DNA of 59,456 nucleotides from Anaerosacchariphilus polymeriproducens (GTDB lineage: Bacteria; Bacillota; Clostridia; Lachnospirales; Lachnospiraceae), in NCBI RefSeq assembly GCF_003363435.1, contig NZ_QRCT01000026.1, positions 1 to 59,456 on the forward strand. Direction: 5' to 3'. Below, piece by piece: positions 43,062-52,222 of the stretch (position 1 is its first letter; each line of letters opens with the position of its first letter). A program made the position numbers and the translations under genes. The notes beneath the pieces were generated by a model. The model had not been told where the DNA came from and did no database searches. It worked only from the letters and a program-made list of their open reading frames with translations.

Positions 43062-43310
43062 TTAGCAAAGTTTCATTCTTACATCCTTTGTCAAAACGTC
43101 TGTGTAGCTGAATGACAACATTTTAGATGGCTCTTCTGTGGTATCTCCTTCGACTTCTATTACAAAAATGCTAGGATAAGCCTCTTTTATAATTCCTTCT
43201 GCAACATCAATCTTATGTCTTCCTTTATTTAACTTTATCAATACTTTACTTCCTAATTGTCTACCCACAGATGCACGTACCTTATCAATGTCTTCTTGTC
43301 TCATTATCAT
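43062..43310 (-). CDS. veg: Veg family protein
   Basis: An 82-aa protein with 'DKVRASVGRQLGSKVLIKLNKGRHKIDVAEGIIKEAYPSIFVIEV', the conserved core of Veg. In B. subtilis Veg stimulates biofilm formation and is expressed strongly in vegetative cells. It starts with ATG after GAGGTGAGAAG. It is a lone small gene, as usual next to cell-envelope genes. Family assignment is firm, function is modestly known. Confidence 0.93.
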   Translation of the reverse strand: MIMRQEDIDKVRASVGRQLGSKVLIKLNKGRHKIDVAEGIIKEAYPSIFVIEVEGDTTEEPSKMLSFSYTDVLTKDVRMKLC

Positions 43311-43403
43311 CTTCTCACCTCATTCTGCAAACTGCTTTAATATTATATCACAGTTATGAATTAATGTCAAATTCAGTAAATTTTACATTTGTATTTCTAT
43401 ACT

Positions 43404-43823
43404 TCACAGGAATATTACCTTTTTGTCTAAATATTCTGTCTTTAACACCAAGTATGGGTAAGTCAGGGTTTCATGAACGGTTTCATCCTTTTTAGGCCCT
43501 AGCAAAGTTGTATCCAGATAAATTGCATTACTTGTTGTATACAATTCATTAACTTGAATACTATAGCCACTGGTCTCTTGCTCACCATAACCAATAGCAA
43601 TATATAGATATTCTCCTTCGGTATAAGTTAATTTAAATTCTGATTCTTGTTTTTCTTCAATAGAACGTTTTAGTTCTTTTGGAATAACCTCATCTTTTAC
43701 TACAGTAAACTCCAAATCACTTTGCTTATTTTTATCTGCCTTTTCCACACTACATCCTGATATCGATATCAACAGAATACTTACACTTATTACAATAAAT
43801 ATTTTTTTGAACACGCTGTCCAT
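43404..43823 (-). CDS. lipoprotein with PrcB-like C-terminal domain
   Basis: A 139-aa lipoprotein with lipobox ISISGC (Cys24) and a beta-rich C-terminal half ('YLYIAIGYGEQETSGYSIQVNELYTTSNAIYLDT' and 'YPYLVLKTEYLDKKVIF'), matching PrcB_C-type protease-complex-inhibitor-like domains. Such proteins sit outside the membrane and may modulate proteases. It is monocistronic. The role is inferred from the fold only. Confidence 0.75.
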   Translation of the reverse strand: MDSVFKKIFIVISVSILLISISGCSVEKADKNKQSDLEFTVVKDEVIPKELKRSIEEKQESEFKLTYTEGEYLYIAIGYGEQETSGYSIQVNELYTTSNAIYLDTTLLGPKKDETVHETLTYPYLVLKTEYLDKKVIFL

Positions 43824-43890
43824 CCCTTTTGCTTTTTATCTAGTCTATTACTTTTTTACTATTTTTATACACTCTTTCCATAGTTTTCAG

Positions 43891-43919
43891 TTGTATTTTA
43901 TCGAATTCTTCAGTATAAT
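43891..43919 (+). promoter_or_regulatory. promoter of plsC
   Basis: TTGTAT (43891-43896) and TATAAT (43914-43919) are 17 bp apart, about 32 bp upstream of the plsC ATG. Confidence 0.7.
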
Positions 43920-43950
43920 TAAAACAGTTTAAATAGATAGGTGGATTTTT

Positions 43951-44679
43951 ATGATACGGTTTTTACTAATTGCTGCTTTTTTAATACTTTATCTTGTCCT
44001 AACGATACCGATTCTGATAATTGAATGGATTCTAGGTAAATTTAACAAACCAGCTTCAGACATGCGCAGTCTTCGTTTAGTTCAATGGGCCTTTCGACTA
44101 ATGCTGAAAATTGCGGGAACACAAATTACTGTTATTGGAGAGGAAAACGTCCCGGCCAACGAACCAGTTTTATATGTAGCTAATCATAGCAGTTACTTCG
44201 ATATCTTACTTACTTATTCCAGATGTCCGGGTCTGACAGGCTACATAGCAAAAAAATCAATGGAAAAAACTCCTTTACTTTCAAATTGGATGAAACGTCT
44301 TCATTGTTTATTCCTTGACCGTGATAATATTAAAGAAGGTTTGAAAACAATTCTTATCGGTATTGAAAAAGTAAAGCAAGGAATTTCTATTTGTATTTTC
44401 CCCGAAGGTACCAGAAATTATGAAAAAGAACTTCTTCCCTTTAAAGAAGGAAGTCTTAAAATTGCTGAGAAATCAGGTTGTGCCATTATTCCAATCGCCA
44501 TAACCAACTCTTCAGAAATATTTGAAAAACACTTTCCAAGAATCAAATCTTGTAAAGTTGTTTTGGAATATGGGAAACCAATTTATCCAAAGACCTTAGA
44601 TAAACAGGAACAGAAGTTTCTGGGGGCTTATACCCAGAAAAAAATTCAAGAAATGCTGGATAAAAATAAAATTGATTAG
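43951..44679 (+). CDS. plsC: 1-acyl-glycerol-3-phosphate acyltransferase
   Basis: A 242-aa membrane-bound acyltransferase that makes phosphatidic acid. It has an N-terminal hydrophobic helix (residues 2-25), the acyl-acceptor motif NHSSYFD (HX4D) near residue 77, and the substrate motif FPEGTRN near residue 150. The family length is normal. It is monocistronic and transcribed rightward between two leftward blocks. Confident assignment. Confidence 0.94.
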   Translation: MIRFLLIAAFLILYLVLTIPILIIEWILGKFNKPASDMRSLRLVQWAFRLMLKIAGTQITVIGEENVPANEPVLYVANHSSYFDILLTYSRCPGLTGYIAKKSMEKTPLLSNWMKRLHCLFLDRDNIKEGLKTILIGIEKVKQGISICIFPEGTRNYEKELLPFKEGSLKIAEKSGCAIIPIAITNSSEIFEKHFPRIKSCKVVLEYGKPIYPKTLDKQEQKFLGAYTQKKIQEMLDKNKID

Positions 44680-44709
44680 AATAGCTCCCTCAAACTTGAG
44701 GGAGCTATT
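44680..44709. terminator. bidirectional terminator
   Basis: A perfect 14-bp stem (44680-44693 with 44696-44709) and two-base loop, between the convergent plsC and murF genes; the murF stop is four bases away. Confidence 0.85.
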
Positions 44710-44713
44710 ATCA

Positions 44714-46084
44714 TTACTCCATTAATTCCTTAATCACATTCTCATAATGCATACCATGTGAAGCCTTTACCAAAACAGTATCTCCCGGTTGAAGGTTCTT
44801 CTTTAACTCTTCTATCAGATTATCCTGTTTTTCAAAATGTTTCAGAATACAAGTATTACCTGTGTCTTGAACTCCTCTTATTAATTCCTTCGAGAGTTCT
44901 CCTGATGCAAATACAAAATCAATAACTTTTTCTCCAATATATTCGCCTACCTGATAATGAAGTTCCTTCTCTTTCTCACCTAATTCAAACATATCACCTA
45001 CAACAGCGATTTTTCTACCGAGTGCATGTGTCAAAACATCAATAGACGCTTTCATGGAAACCGGATTTGCATTATAACAATCATCAATAATTGTATAATC
45101 ATTTACTTCGATCATATGATTCCTTCCACCCACACTGGCTAATGTTTCAATTCCTTTTTGAATCTGTTCTTTTGTCAAGCCCAGGATTTTACCTACCGAT
45201 GCAGCTGCTAAACTGTTATATAACATATGATGCCCAGGGAGCGGTATATGAACTTTATAAGTATCCAATCCAATATGAAAAGTACCTTTACTTCCTTTCA
45301 ACCCTAAACTTTCTATTTCATCAGCATAGTTACCTGTCGTATTCGCAACACCAAAAAATGTTGGTGTAATACCATTAACTTCTTTGACTGTTTCTAACAT
45401 ATCATCGTCACCATTTAAAACAATAGCACCATCCGAAGTAAGGAAATCGAATATTTCTGTTTTGGCTTTCAAAATTCCTTCTCTTGATTTTAAATTTTCG
45501 AGATGGCTGAACCCTATATTTGTAATTACACAAATATCAGGTCGTGCTACTTTTGCTAAGCGGTGCATCTCACCAAAATCACTGATTCCCATTTCTACCA
45601 CAGCTACTTCATGCTCTTTTTGAATGTTAAAAATGGTTAATGGCAATCCAATTTCATTATTAAAATTTCCTTGTGTTTTCAATACATTAAATTCTTGTTC
45701 CAAAACAGAAGCTATTATTTCTTTTGTACTGGTTTTTCCAACGCTTCCTGTAATACCCACAACAAGAATATCCAAATTCTTACGATAAAATTCCGCAATG
45801 TCTTTTAACGCCTGTTCACAAGAATCTACAAATATATAAGGAAAATCTACATCTTCTAATACTTTTTCTGAAAGAGTGCATGCAGCTCCATTCTTCATGA
45901 CCTCTGGTATAAAATCGTGACCGTCAACACGTTCTCCTTTTATTGGTATGAACAAAAAATTCTCTTTCACTTTCCTACTATCAATGACAACTCCATCTAT
46001 ACCTAATTTCTGCTGCTGTTCATTTCCAAAAAAAATTCCAGAGCAGGCTGCCGTTATAGAAGCTAATGTCATGTTCTTCATCAT
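44714..46084 (-). CDS. murF: UDP-MurNAc-tripeptide D-Ala-D-Ala ligase
   Basis: A 456-aa Mur ligase that adds D-Ala-D-Ala to the peptidoglycan precursor. It has the N-terminal uridine domain, the ATP loop GITGSVGKTSTKE near residue 110, 'MGISDFGEMHRLA', 'NIGFSHLENLKSREGI', 'HMLYNSLAAASVG' and 'DDCYNANPVSMKASI'. It starts at an ATG eight bases after GAGG and follows ddl by a few bases, so the enzyme that makes D-Ala-D-Ala and the one that uses it are co-expressed. Confidence 0.96.
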   Translation of the reverse strand: MMKNMTLASITAACSGIFFGNEQQQKLGIDGVVIDSRKVKENFLFIPIKGERVDGHDFIPEVMKNGAACTLSEKVLEDVDFPYIFVDSCEQALKDIAEFYRKNLDILVVGITGSVGKTSTKEIIASVLEQEFNVLKTQGNFNNEIGLPLTIFNIQKEHEVAVVEMGISDFGEMHRLAKVARPDICVITNIGFSHLENLKSREGILKAKTEIFDFLTSDGAIVLNGDDDMLETVKEVNGITPTFFGVANTTGNYADEIESLGLKGSKGTFHIGLDTYKVHIPLPGHHMLYNSLAAASVGKILGLTKEQIQKGIETLASVGGRNHMIEVNDYTIIDDCYNANPVSMKASIDVLTHALGRKIAVVGDMFELGEKEKELHYQVGEYIGEKVIDFVFASGELSKELIRGVQDTGNTCILKHFEKQDNLIEELKKNLQPGDTVLVKASHGMHYENVIKELME

Positions 46085-46095
46085 TACCTTCACCT

Positions 46096-47148
46096 CTAAC
46101 TATACTTTTTTAATGAAACTTCTATCAGTTTCTCACATAATTCTTCAAACGAAATTCCTACCGCTGCTGCTTCTTGCGGCAATAAACTTGTTGGAGTCAT
46201 CCCTGGGAGTGTATTTGCTTCCAAACAATATATATTATTATTTGCATCCAACAAGAAATCCATTCTAGAATAAGTGTCAAGTCCTAAAGTCTCACAGACC
46301 ATTTCTGCACATCTCTGCATTTTTCCTGTGATCTCTTCACTAAGTTCTGCCGGACAAGTTTCAATCGCACTTCCCGCCTGATATTTATTCTTATAATCAT
46401 AAAACCCTTGAATCGGTGCTATCTCAATCACAGGTAATGCTTTTCTTTCTATAACGCCTACTGAAAACTCTCTACCCTGAATATATTCTTCAATTACAAC
46501 TTCATCCTCATACCGAAAAGCTGCTTCCAATGCCTTTTTATATTCCTCTTCATCCTTAACTATATAAACCCCTATGCTTGAGCCGCCACAACATGGTTTT
46601 ACTACAAACGGTAAATTTAAATTCAGTTCTTTAAAAGAGACAGACCGTTGTCCTTTTTTTATAGTAATGCCTTGAGGAGTCGGTATTCCCTTACTGTTAA
46701 ATAATTCTTTAGATATCCCTTTATCCATAGCTAATGCACTGCTTAAGTATCCCGATCCGGTATATTTTATTCCAAGTAAATCAAATGCAGCCTGAATCTT
46801 TCCATTTTCTCCATTTTCCCCATGAAGTGCCATGAAAACAATATCTGCCTTTTGACACATTTTTAAAACATTAGGTCCAAAAAAACAAGTAGATTGATCC
46901 GTTCTCATAGCTTTCACTTGCTCAATATCCGGTTCCATGTCTTGTATTTCGGAAACTCTGGAACTTATTTCATTTCCTTTTTCAAAAATATCTTCTAAAT
47001 CTTTTTCTTCTGTTTCATATCCTAAAAACACATCCAACAAGACTGCATTATGTCCATTTTTTTTAAGAGCATTACAAACCATGGTTCCTGTGATTAAGGA
47101 AACATCTCTCTCTGTGCTCAACCCACCTGCCAACACTACTATATTCAT
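46096..47148 (-). CDS. ddl: D-alanine-D-alanine ligase
   Basis: A 350-aa ATP-grasp ligase. The core has 'VLAGGLSTERDVSLITG', 'ALHGENGENGKIQ', 'PFVVKPCCGGSSIGV', 'VVIEEYIQGREFSVGVI' and 'YCLEANTLPGMTPTSLLPQEA'. The region selecting D-Ala reads as in ordinary Ddl, with no visible sign of a VanA-type D-lactate enzyme. It makes the dipeptide used by MurF, whose gene follows at 11 bp. It is flanked upstream by a 220-bp gap without a gene. Confidence 0.95.
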   Translation of the reverse strand: MNIVVLAGGLSTERDVSLITGTMVCNALKKNGHNAVLLDVFLGYETEEKDLEDIFEKGNEISSRVSEIQDMEPDIEQVKAMRTDQSTCFFGPNVLKMCQKADIVFMALHGENGENGKIQAAFDLLGIKYTGSGYLSSALAMDKGISKELFNSKGIPTPQGITIKKGQRSVSFKELNLNLPFVVKPCCGGSSIGVYIVKDEEEYKKALEAAFRYEDEVVIEEYIQGREFSVGVIERKALPVIEIAPIQGFYDYKNKYQAGSAIETCPAELSEEITGKMQRCAEMVCETLGLDTYSRMDFLLDANNNIYCLEANTLPGMTPTSLLPQEAAAVGISFEELCEKLIEVSLKKYS

Positions 47149-47332
47149 GATAAACTCCTTTTCAACGACTCATTTTTTCTTTTAAATAATATAATAAACA
47201 CTATTTAAATGCATATAGTATTAATTGTTCTTTTATATGCAAAACCTGCTATATTATACGTCTTTTAGATTTTATCACGACCTATTTAAAATGGCAACTT
47301 TTATAGAAATTGTCAATATCTTTCTTCTTATT

Positions 47333-47363
47333 AAAAAAGAGGGAACAAATGTCCCTCTTTTTT
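47333..47363 (-). terminator. terminator of the downstream Big2 protein gene
   Basis: A 12-bp stem (AAAAAAGAGGGA and TCCCTCTTTTTT) with a 7-nt loop, seven bases beyond the stop codon at 47371. The remaining 150 bp up to ddl hold no other feature I can support. Confidence 0.85.
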
Positions 47364-47370
47364 ACACCTA

Positions 47371-48504
47371 TTATTCTACTGTAACTGTACAAGTAGTTTT
47401 TTTCCCGCTTTCTGTTTTTGCAGTAATTTTTGCTGTACCTTTTTTAAGTCCTTTTACAACTCCTTTTGCTGTAACAGAAACCACTTTTTTGTTTGAAGTT
47501 TTCCAAGTAATTTTTTCTTTTGAATTAGCTGGAGCTATTGTAGCTTTTAGCTTAGTTTTTTTGCCAACTTTTACTTTGACGGACTTTTCTGCTAATGTGA
47601 TTGAATCTGCAGGTTTTTTTACTGTTACTTTACATTTCACTACAGTCTTACCTACTTTAGCTTTAATCACAGCGGTTCCCTTTGAGACTGCTGTTACAAC
47701 TCCATCTTTTACAGTAGCTACTTTACTATTTGAAGAAGTCCAAGTAATTTTATCTGTTGTGTTTTTAGGCTTTACTTTGGCTTTTAATGTAACTTTTTTA
47801 CCTACAAATGTTTTGATTTTTGATTTATTTAATTTAACAGATTTAGCCTTTACTTCTTTTACTACAACAGTACATTTTGCTTTTTTCTTCCCAACTTTAA
47901 CTGTGATAACTGCTTTTCCGGCTTTGATTCCCTTTACTACACCATTTTTTACTGTTGCAACTTTTTTATTGGAAGATTTCCATGTCACTCTGTCTGTTGA
48001 CTTTTTAGGAGTAACGATAGCTTTTAATTTAGCTTTTTTACCCTTTTTAATACTTATTTTCTCTTTATTTAATTTAACAGATTTTGTTGAAACTGCTTTT
48101 ACTGTGATTTTACAACTTGCTGTCTTTCCACTTGTCGTTGTTGCTGTAATAGTTGCAGTTCCTTTCTTGATTCCTTTCACTACGCCATTAACTACTGTAG
48201 CTACTTTACTATTAGAACTTGTCCAAGTAATTTTATCAGTTGTATCTGCAGGTGCCATAACAGCTTTTAACTTAACTTTTTTACCTTTATAAACAGTTAC
48301 TTTTGTTTTCTTTAGCGAAATACTTGTTGATGGTACATTTTGATCTTGAGTTTGATCCTGAGTCTGTGATGACAAAACTGCTGCTTCATTCGCATGAACC
48401 ATTGGTATGTTACCAACAGGTGCTGCAGCTAAACAAAATGCCATAACAAATCCTGCCGTCTGTTTCAACCCTTTCAATTTTTTTCCTTGTTTAAATTCTT
48501 TCAT
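47371..48504 (-). CDS. secreted Big2 (Ig-like) repeat protein A
   Basis: A 377-aa exported protein: basic N-terminus, signal peptide to about residue 39 (MVHA), then a Gln/Asp/Thr linker and four Big2 immunoglobulin-like repeats of about 78 residues each. Each shows 'KKGKKxKLKA', 'TSSNSKVATV' and 'GVVKGIKKGTATIT' blocks. It is extremely Lys-rich and has no LPXTG, LysM or SH3 wall anchor, so charge-based wall binding is likely. It is a paralogue of the next gene and shares its N-terminal pattern. Likely a surface adhesion or scaffold protein. Confidence 0.88.
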   Translation of the reverse strand: MKEFKQGKKLKGLKQTAGFVMAFCLAAAPVGNIPMVHANEAAVLSSQTQDQTQDQNVPSTSISLKKTKVTVYKGKKVKLKAVMAPADTTDKITWTSSNSKVATVVNGVVKGIKKGTATITATTTSGKTASCKITVKAVSTKSVKLNKEKISIKKGKKAKLKAIVTPKKSTDRVTWKSSNKKVATVKNGVVKGIKAGKAVITVKVGKKKAKCTVVVKEVKAKSVKLNKSKIKTFVGKKVTLKAKVKPKNTTDKITWTSSNSKVATVKDGVVTAVSKGTAVIKAKVGKTVVKCKVTVKKPADSITLAEKSVKVKVGKKTKLKATIAPANSKEKITWKTSNKKVVSVTAKGVVKGLKKGTAKITAKTESGKKTTCTVTVE

Positions 48505-48571
48505 ACTTATCGCTCCTTTATTGAATTGTATTCTTCCATTTCAAAAACTAGTTCTGATTTAACACAGATAC

Positions 48572-48600
48572 ATTCTACATTAATTTTATACCAAATTCAA
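48572..48600 (-). promoter_or_regulatory. promoter of Big2 protein A
   Basis: On the minus strand TTGAAT (48595-48600) and TAGAAT (48572-48577) are 17 bp apart, 68 bp before the ATG. Confidence 0.55.
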
Positions 48601-48625
48601 CCACTTTTTTAATTGATTTTTGTAC

Positions 48626-48639
48626 GAGTTGTACAACTC
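48626..48639. promoter_or_regulatory. 14-bp perfect palindrome upstream of the Big2 A promoter
   Basis: GAGTTGTACAACTC is a perfect palindrome, 25 bp upstream of the -35 box. It looks like the site of a dimeric regulator. The 361-bp gap 48505-48865 otherwise contains only the promoter and the terminator of the neighbouring gene. Confidence 0.45.
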
Positions 48640-48794
48640 ATTTCAATAAAAAAGTCATATTTTATAATAACTCGAAGCGTTATATTAATGACACTGAAAA
48701 AAAAATTATTCTATAATTCTTTTCGAACTTAAATAAAAGGATTTCACAAATTCAAAATATTAATACTATTCCATCACAGAACAGGAAAAAAAAA

Positions 48795-48830
48795 TCTTAT
48801 AAGTGTTGTTTATATTCAACACTTATAAGA
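48795..48830 (-). terminator. terminator of Big2 protein B
   Basis: A perfect 14-bp stem (48795-48808 with 48817-48830) and 8-nt loop, then a run of U's on the minus strand (TTTTTTTTT). It is 35 bp after the stop codon at 48866. Confidence 0.9.
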
Positions 48831-48865
48831 CTTTCTAATTTAACTATTATATTGTGAAATAATAA

Positions 48866-50050
48866 TTATTTTACATACACTTTACATTTCACTGTTTTCT
48901 TTCCTGCTTTTACAGTAATGGTCGCTTTTCCTTTTCCTACTGCAGTTACAACTCCGTCTTTAACAGTTGCTACTTTCTTGTTAGATGTTGACCATTTTAC
49001 TGAATCTGTTGTATTACTTGGTTTCACTTTTGCTTTTAAAGTTAACACTGCACTTTTTTTCATAGTTACTTTTTTCTTATTTAATTTAATAGATTTTGCT
49101 TTTACTTCTTTAACAGTAACTACACATTTTGCAGTTTTCTTTCCTACTTTTACAGTAATAGTTGCTTTTCCTGCTTTATTACCTACTATAACACCATTTT
49201 TAACAGTTGCTACTTTTTTATTTGATGTTTTCCATAAAATTGTATCCGTAGATGTCTTTGGTAAAACTTTAGCTTTTAAAGTAACTTTTTTCCCTTTTAT
49301 AATTGTTACTTTTTTCTTATTTAATTTAACAGATTTTGATGAAACTTCTTTTACAGTAATTGTACATTTAGCCGTTTTTCCACTTGTAGTTGTCGCAGTA
49401 ATAACTGCTTTACCTTTTTTAATTCCTTTTACAACACCATTTTTTACAGTTGCTATTTTTTTATTTGATGTTGTATATGTAACTTTATCCGTTGTATCTG
49501 CTGGTGCCATTGTAGCTTTTAAAGTAACTTTTTTCCCTTTATAAATAGTTGCTTTCGTTTTGTTTAAGGTCACGCTGGTTGATGGAACTTTAACTGTTAC
49601 TATACATGTTGCTGTTTTCCCATTTACTGTTCTTGCTGTAATAACTGCTGTACCTCTTCCAACTGCTTTAACCAAACCATTTGTAACATTAACTACTGCA
49701 GAATTTGAAGTTGTCCATGTAACTGTTTTATCCGTTGCATTTGTTGGATTCACAGTAGCTACCAACGTAAACTGAGTACCTTTCACAACTTCCTTCACTG
49801 TATGGTTCAAACTTACTGATACCACATCTACTGTTTCCTCTTGTTCTTCTGTTTGCTCTTCTGTCTGTTCTTCTGTTTGTTCTTCTGTTTGTTCTTCTGT
49901 TTGTTCTAATGTTTGTTCTTCTGTCTGTTCACCTTCTGCATGAACCATTGGTATGTTTGTAAAAGGCAATGTCACTAAGCATAATGCCATTATGCATGCA
50001 ATCAATTGCTTCATACCCCTAAATTTTTTTGCGACTTTTAATTCTGTCAT
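48866..50050 (-). CDS. secreted Big2 (Ig-like) repeat protein B with EEQT repeats
   Basis: A 394-aa exported protein. The signal peptide runs to about residue 38 (MVHA), followed by an acidic tandem repeat of Glu-Glu-Gln-Thr units (about residues 43-73) and four Big2 repeats. The acidic stalk contrasts with the very Lys-rich repeats. No wall-sorting motif is present. The ATG eight bases after GGAG is used; another ATG two codons earlier sits too close to the ribosome site. It is a paralogue of protein A, with about 120 bp between this gene's terminator and the A promoter palindrome. The pair probably arose by duplication. Confidence 0.88.
   Translation of the reverse strand: MTELKVAKKFRGMKQLIACIMALCLVTLPFTNIPMVHAEGEQTEEQTLEQTEEQTEEQTEEQTEEQTEEQEETVDVVSVSLNHTVKEVVKGTQFTLVATVNPTNATDKTVTWTTSNSAVVNVTNGLVKAVGRGTAVITARTVNGKTATCIVTVKVPSTSVTLNKTKATIYKGKKVTLKATMAPADTTDKVTYTTSNKKIATVKNGVVKGIKKGKAVITATTTSGKTAKCTITVKEVSSKSVKLNKKKVTIIKGKKVTLKAKVLPKTSTDTILWKTSNKKVATVKNGVIVGNKAGKATITVKVGKKTAKCVVTVKEVKAKSIKLNKKKVTMKKSAVLTLKAKVKPSNTTDSVKWSTSNKKVATVKDGVVTAVGKGKATITVKAGKKTVKCKVYVK
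49839..49930 (-). repeat. 12-bp coding tandem repeat (EEQT)
   Basis: About seven copies of a 12-bp unit reading TTCTTCTGTTTG on the plus strand encode Glu-Glu-Gln-Thr. Most copies differ by one base at most. Units are a multiple of three, so gain or loss changes stalk length without breaking the frame. The repeat is inside the Big2 B gene. Confidence 0.9.
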
Positions 50051-50356
50051 TTTCATCTCTCCTTTTAAAATGTTTTTAATTTATAAAACTGCTTATTCTG
50101 AAATATTTGGGAGTAAGTTAATGTATTTCTACATTTCACTGATATTTCAAAAAACATTATACACTTTTGCATAAATTCAGCAGGTTTTATTTCTATTTTT
50201 CGAACGTAAAATTATTTTATACTATTTTCATAAAAACTTCAACTATTTTTTATATTTTTTATCATTTAGAAATTTTTTCTAAAATTAAACCGGAATTGTA
50301 GTTAAAATTTGTCATATAACAGTGTAATAACTGTAAAACATTTCTTACTAAATAAA

Positions 50357-50383
50357 AAATCCAAAGCGTTATGCCTCGGATTT
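50357..50383 (-). terminator. terminator of the O-antigen-ligase-like gene
   Basis: A 10-bp stem including G-U pairs (50357-50366 with 50374-50383), 7-nt loop, then TTTTTTATTTAG on the minus strand, 35 bp after the stop. The rest of the gap 50051-50417 is AT-rich; no clear promoter pair could be fixed for Big2 B. Confidence 0.6.
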
Positions 50384-50417
50384 CTTTACAAACTGAAATA
50401 TATTTTTAATTTTTACA

Positions 50418-51992
50418 TTACTGTTGTTTAATAGATGCATCACGCAATTGATTCTCCCCAACTGCAATTACCCAAAAAATAAGTGGAGTCGTATAAATAT
50501 GTGGGTTATTTATCATTCCCTGCACCAAATAAGATATCAAACATATTATGACAGCTATTAGGAACTGATTATTTTTATAAATCTTAATTGATCTTTTAAT
50601 ACTTGATATATAAATTCCAAAGTATGAAATTACACCAAATACTCCTGTTGTTATTAAAAATTGAAAAAATTCATTATGAGCATCTATAATTTTTTTATCC
50701 AAACTATAAACATCACCATTAAAACAATTTCTTAATGCATACACAAAACTTGCCGGTCCTTCTCCAATAAATTTATGTTTCAAATCAAATTCACGAAAAA
50801 CCTGAATACTATAGATCCAGTTAGTACCTCGACAGGATCCCCACCATTTATCAAAATAAAGATAATTCCCTATCGCTCCAAACTTATTTACTACTTCAAC
50901 TTTTTCATAACGTAAATTCAAAAAGACTATACCAAGGAATCCAGTGACAGCAATAAGACCAACCACTAAAAAGAAAATAGTTTTTGTCTTTTTAAGAACT
51001 TGCTTTTCGATTCCTTTCTTTTCACAAATTGTAATTCCCAAATAAAGTAAAATAATAACTGGAAGAAAAATCAACATTTTTCTATTCAATGCAAAGATAC
51101 GGGCAAGTCCAACCAGCAAATCATCTTTATTAATCAGAATATGATGCACAATTGTAATTCCCTGTAATGACAAAATAAAAGTCCCAGCTAAAATCAAGTA
51201 TTTTTTCACTTCCCACACTTCATTTAAGAACCAAAATAAAATTAAAAAAGAAACAATTACTGAACAAAAAATACTGTCACTTGATGAAGCTACCATACCA
51301 AAAAAACCTAAGATACAAAATATTCCATAAATCCAGGCTGACAATTTCTTTTTTGACACACAAAATAGTGTCATACCAATTGGAAGAATAATACTGCTAT
51401 AACAGGCCAATGAATTTACATTTCCTAAAGTAGATATAAAACTTCCATTCTGCCAACCGAACTTATACATTCCCAAAATATCAATTTGAAAAAAGTTAAA
51501 TATTGCAATGATATAAACTAACATGCCACACAAAAGAAATGACCACAAAATTACTTGATCGAATTTTAAATATCTGGATATAATAAAATAACCTAGCACG
51601 CAGAACATTATGGCTAAATAGCCAAACATTCTTCCGCTGGTTCCCCAAAAACTCTCAGCCATCTCATCTGAAAACAGCCATGAAATAGTAAGCACCAATC
51701 CAAACCCGAGAACAAACCAGTCTGTTAATGAAACTGATTTCATATTATCTTTCAGATTTCCTATTGACTTATAATTCGAAGGAATCCACGTTAGAAATAA
51801 AAAAGACAAAAATAAAAACATTATTATATTAATATTCAAATAACTGCTGCTCTTAAAATCCAAAATATCGGTATAACCATTTTTAAATAGTAATGGGTAT
51901 AATCCAATTAAAAAAAGTACATATATATATACAATATACTGAGTTAAACTTTTTTGAATCGATACATCATTTTTATTACTCTTTTTATTCAT
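50418..51992 (-). CDS. O-antigen ligase / Wzy-like polysaccharide protein
   Basis: A 524-aa integral membrane protein with about 12-13 hydrophobic segments and a large periplasm-facing loop at about 375-440 ('YFDKWWGSCRGTNWIYSIQVFREFDLKHKFIGEGPASFVYALR' region). It has the Wzy_C-type pattern 'IGEGP' and 'DAHNEFFQFLITTGVFGVISYF', shared by O-antigen ligases and polymerases. In a Gram-positive cell it would polymerise or attach a surface glycan. It lies between the surface-protein pair and the 53-aa gene. Substrate is unknown. Confidence 0.85.
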   Translation of the reverse strand: MNKKSNKNDVSIQKSLTQYIVYIYVLFLIGLYPLLFKNGYTDILDFKSSSYLNINIIMFLFLSFLFLTWIPSNYKSIGNLKDNMKSVSLTDWFVLGFGLVLTISWLFSDEMAESFWGTSGRMFGYLAIMFCVLGYFIISRYLKFDQVILWSFLLCGMLVYIIAIFNFFQIDILGMYKFGWQNGSFISTLGNVNSLACYSSIILPIGMTLFCVSKKKLSAWIYGIFCILGFFGMVASSSDSIFCSVIVSFLILFWFLNEVWEVKKYLILAGTFILSLQGITIVHHILINKDDLLVGLARIFALNRKMLIFLPVIILLYLGITICEKKGIEKQVLKKTKTIFFLVVGLIAVTGFLGIVFLNLRYEKVEVVNKFGAIGNYLYFDKWWGSCRGTNWIYSIQVFREFDLKHKFIGEGPASFVYALRNCFNGDVYSLDKKIIDAHNEFFQFLITTGVFGVISYFGIYISSIKRSIKIYKNNQFLIAVIICLISYLVQGMINNPHIYTTPLIFWVIAVGENQLRDASIKQQ

Positions 51993-52145
51993 TTCTAATT
52001 CACCTTTACCTTATCCCGCTCTTATTCTTGCTAAAATCTATCATATGTATAAAACAAACTTTTAAAATCAATTTATTTAGAACACTAAATATAATAACAA
52101 GAATACTTTTAATTTGCAATAAAATAAAAGTATTCAAAAAATATA

Positions 52146-52182
52146 TCCCAAATTTCACAAGATAAATATGTCAAATTTGGGA
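52146..52182. repeat. inverted repeat upstream of the 53-aa gene
   Basis: TCCCAAATTT (52146-52155) and AAATTTGGGA (52173-52182) form a perfect 10-bp stem with a 17-nt loop, flanked by ATAT-rich bases. It lies in the otherwise gene-free 51993-52359 gap, has no U-tract tied to a gene, and could be an operator or a structured RNA. Confidence 0.5.
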
Positions 52183-52222
52183 AGAAAAATATTTTTCAAG
52201 AAAAGAATAAAGTTTTAGCATG

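Noticed and set aside
47225-48292. 355-aa plus-strand frame opposite the Big2 A gene
   Set aside because: It is antisense to Lys/Thr-rich repeats, rich in Phe and Val in a periodic way, with no ribosome site. The same effect gives the 208-aa frame at 48918-49544.
49839-49930. CRISPR-like array
   Set aside because: The regular 12-bp units have no spacers and are in frame in the Big2 B gene, so they are a coding tandem repeat.
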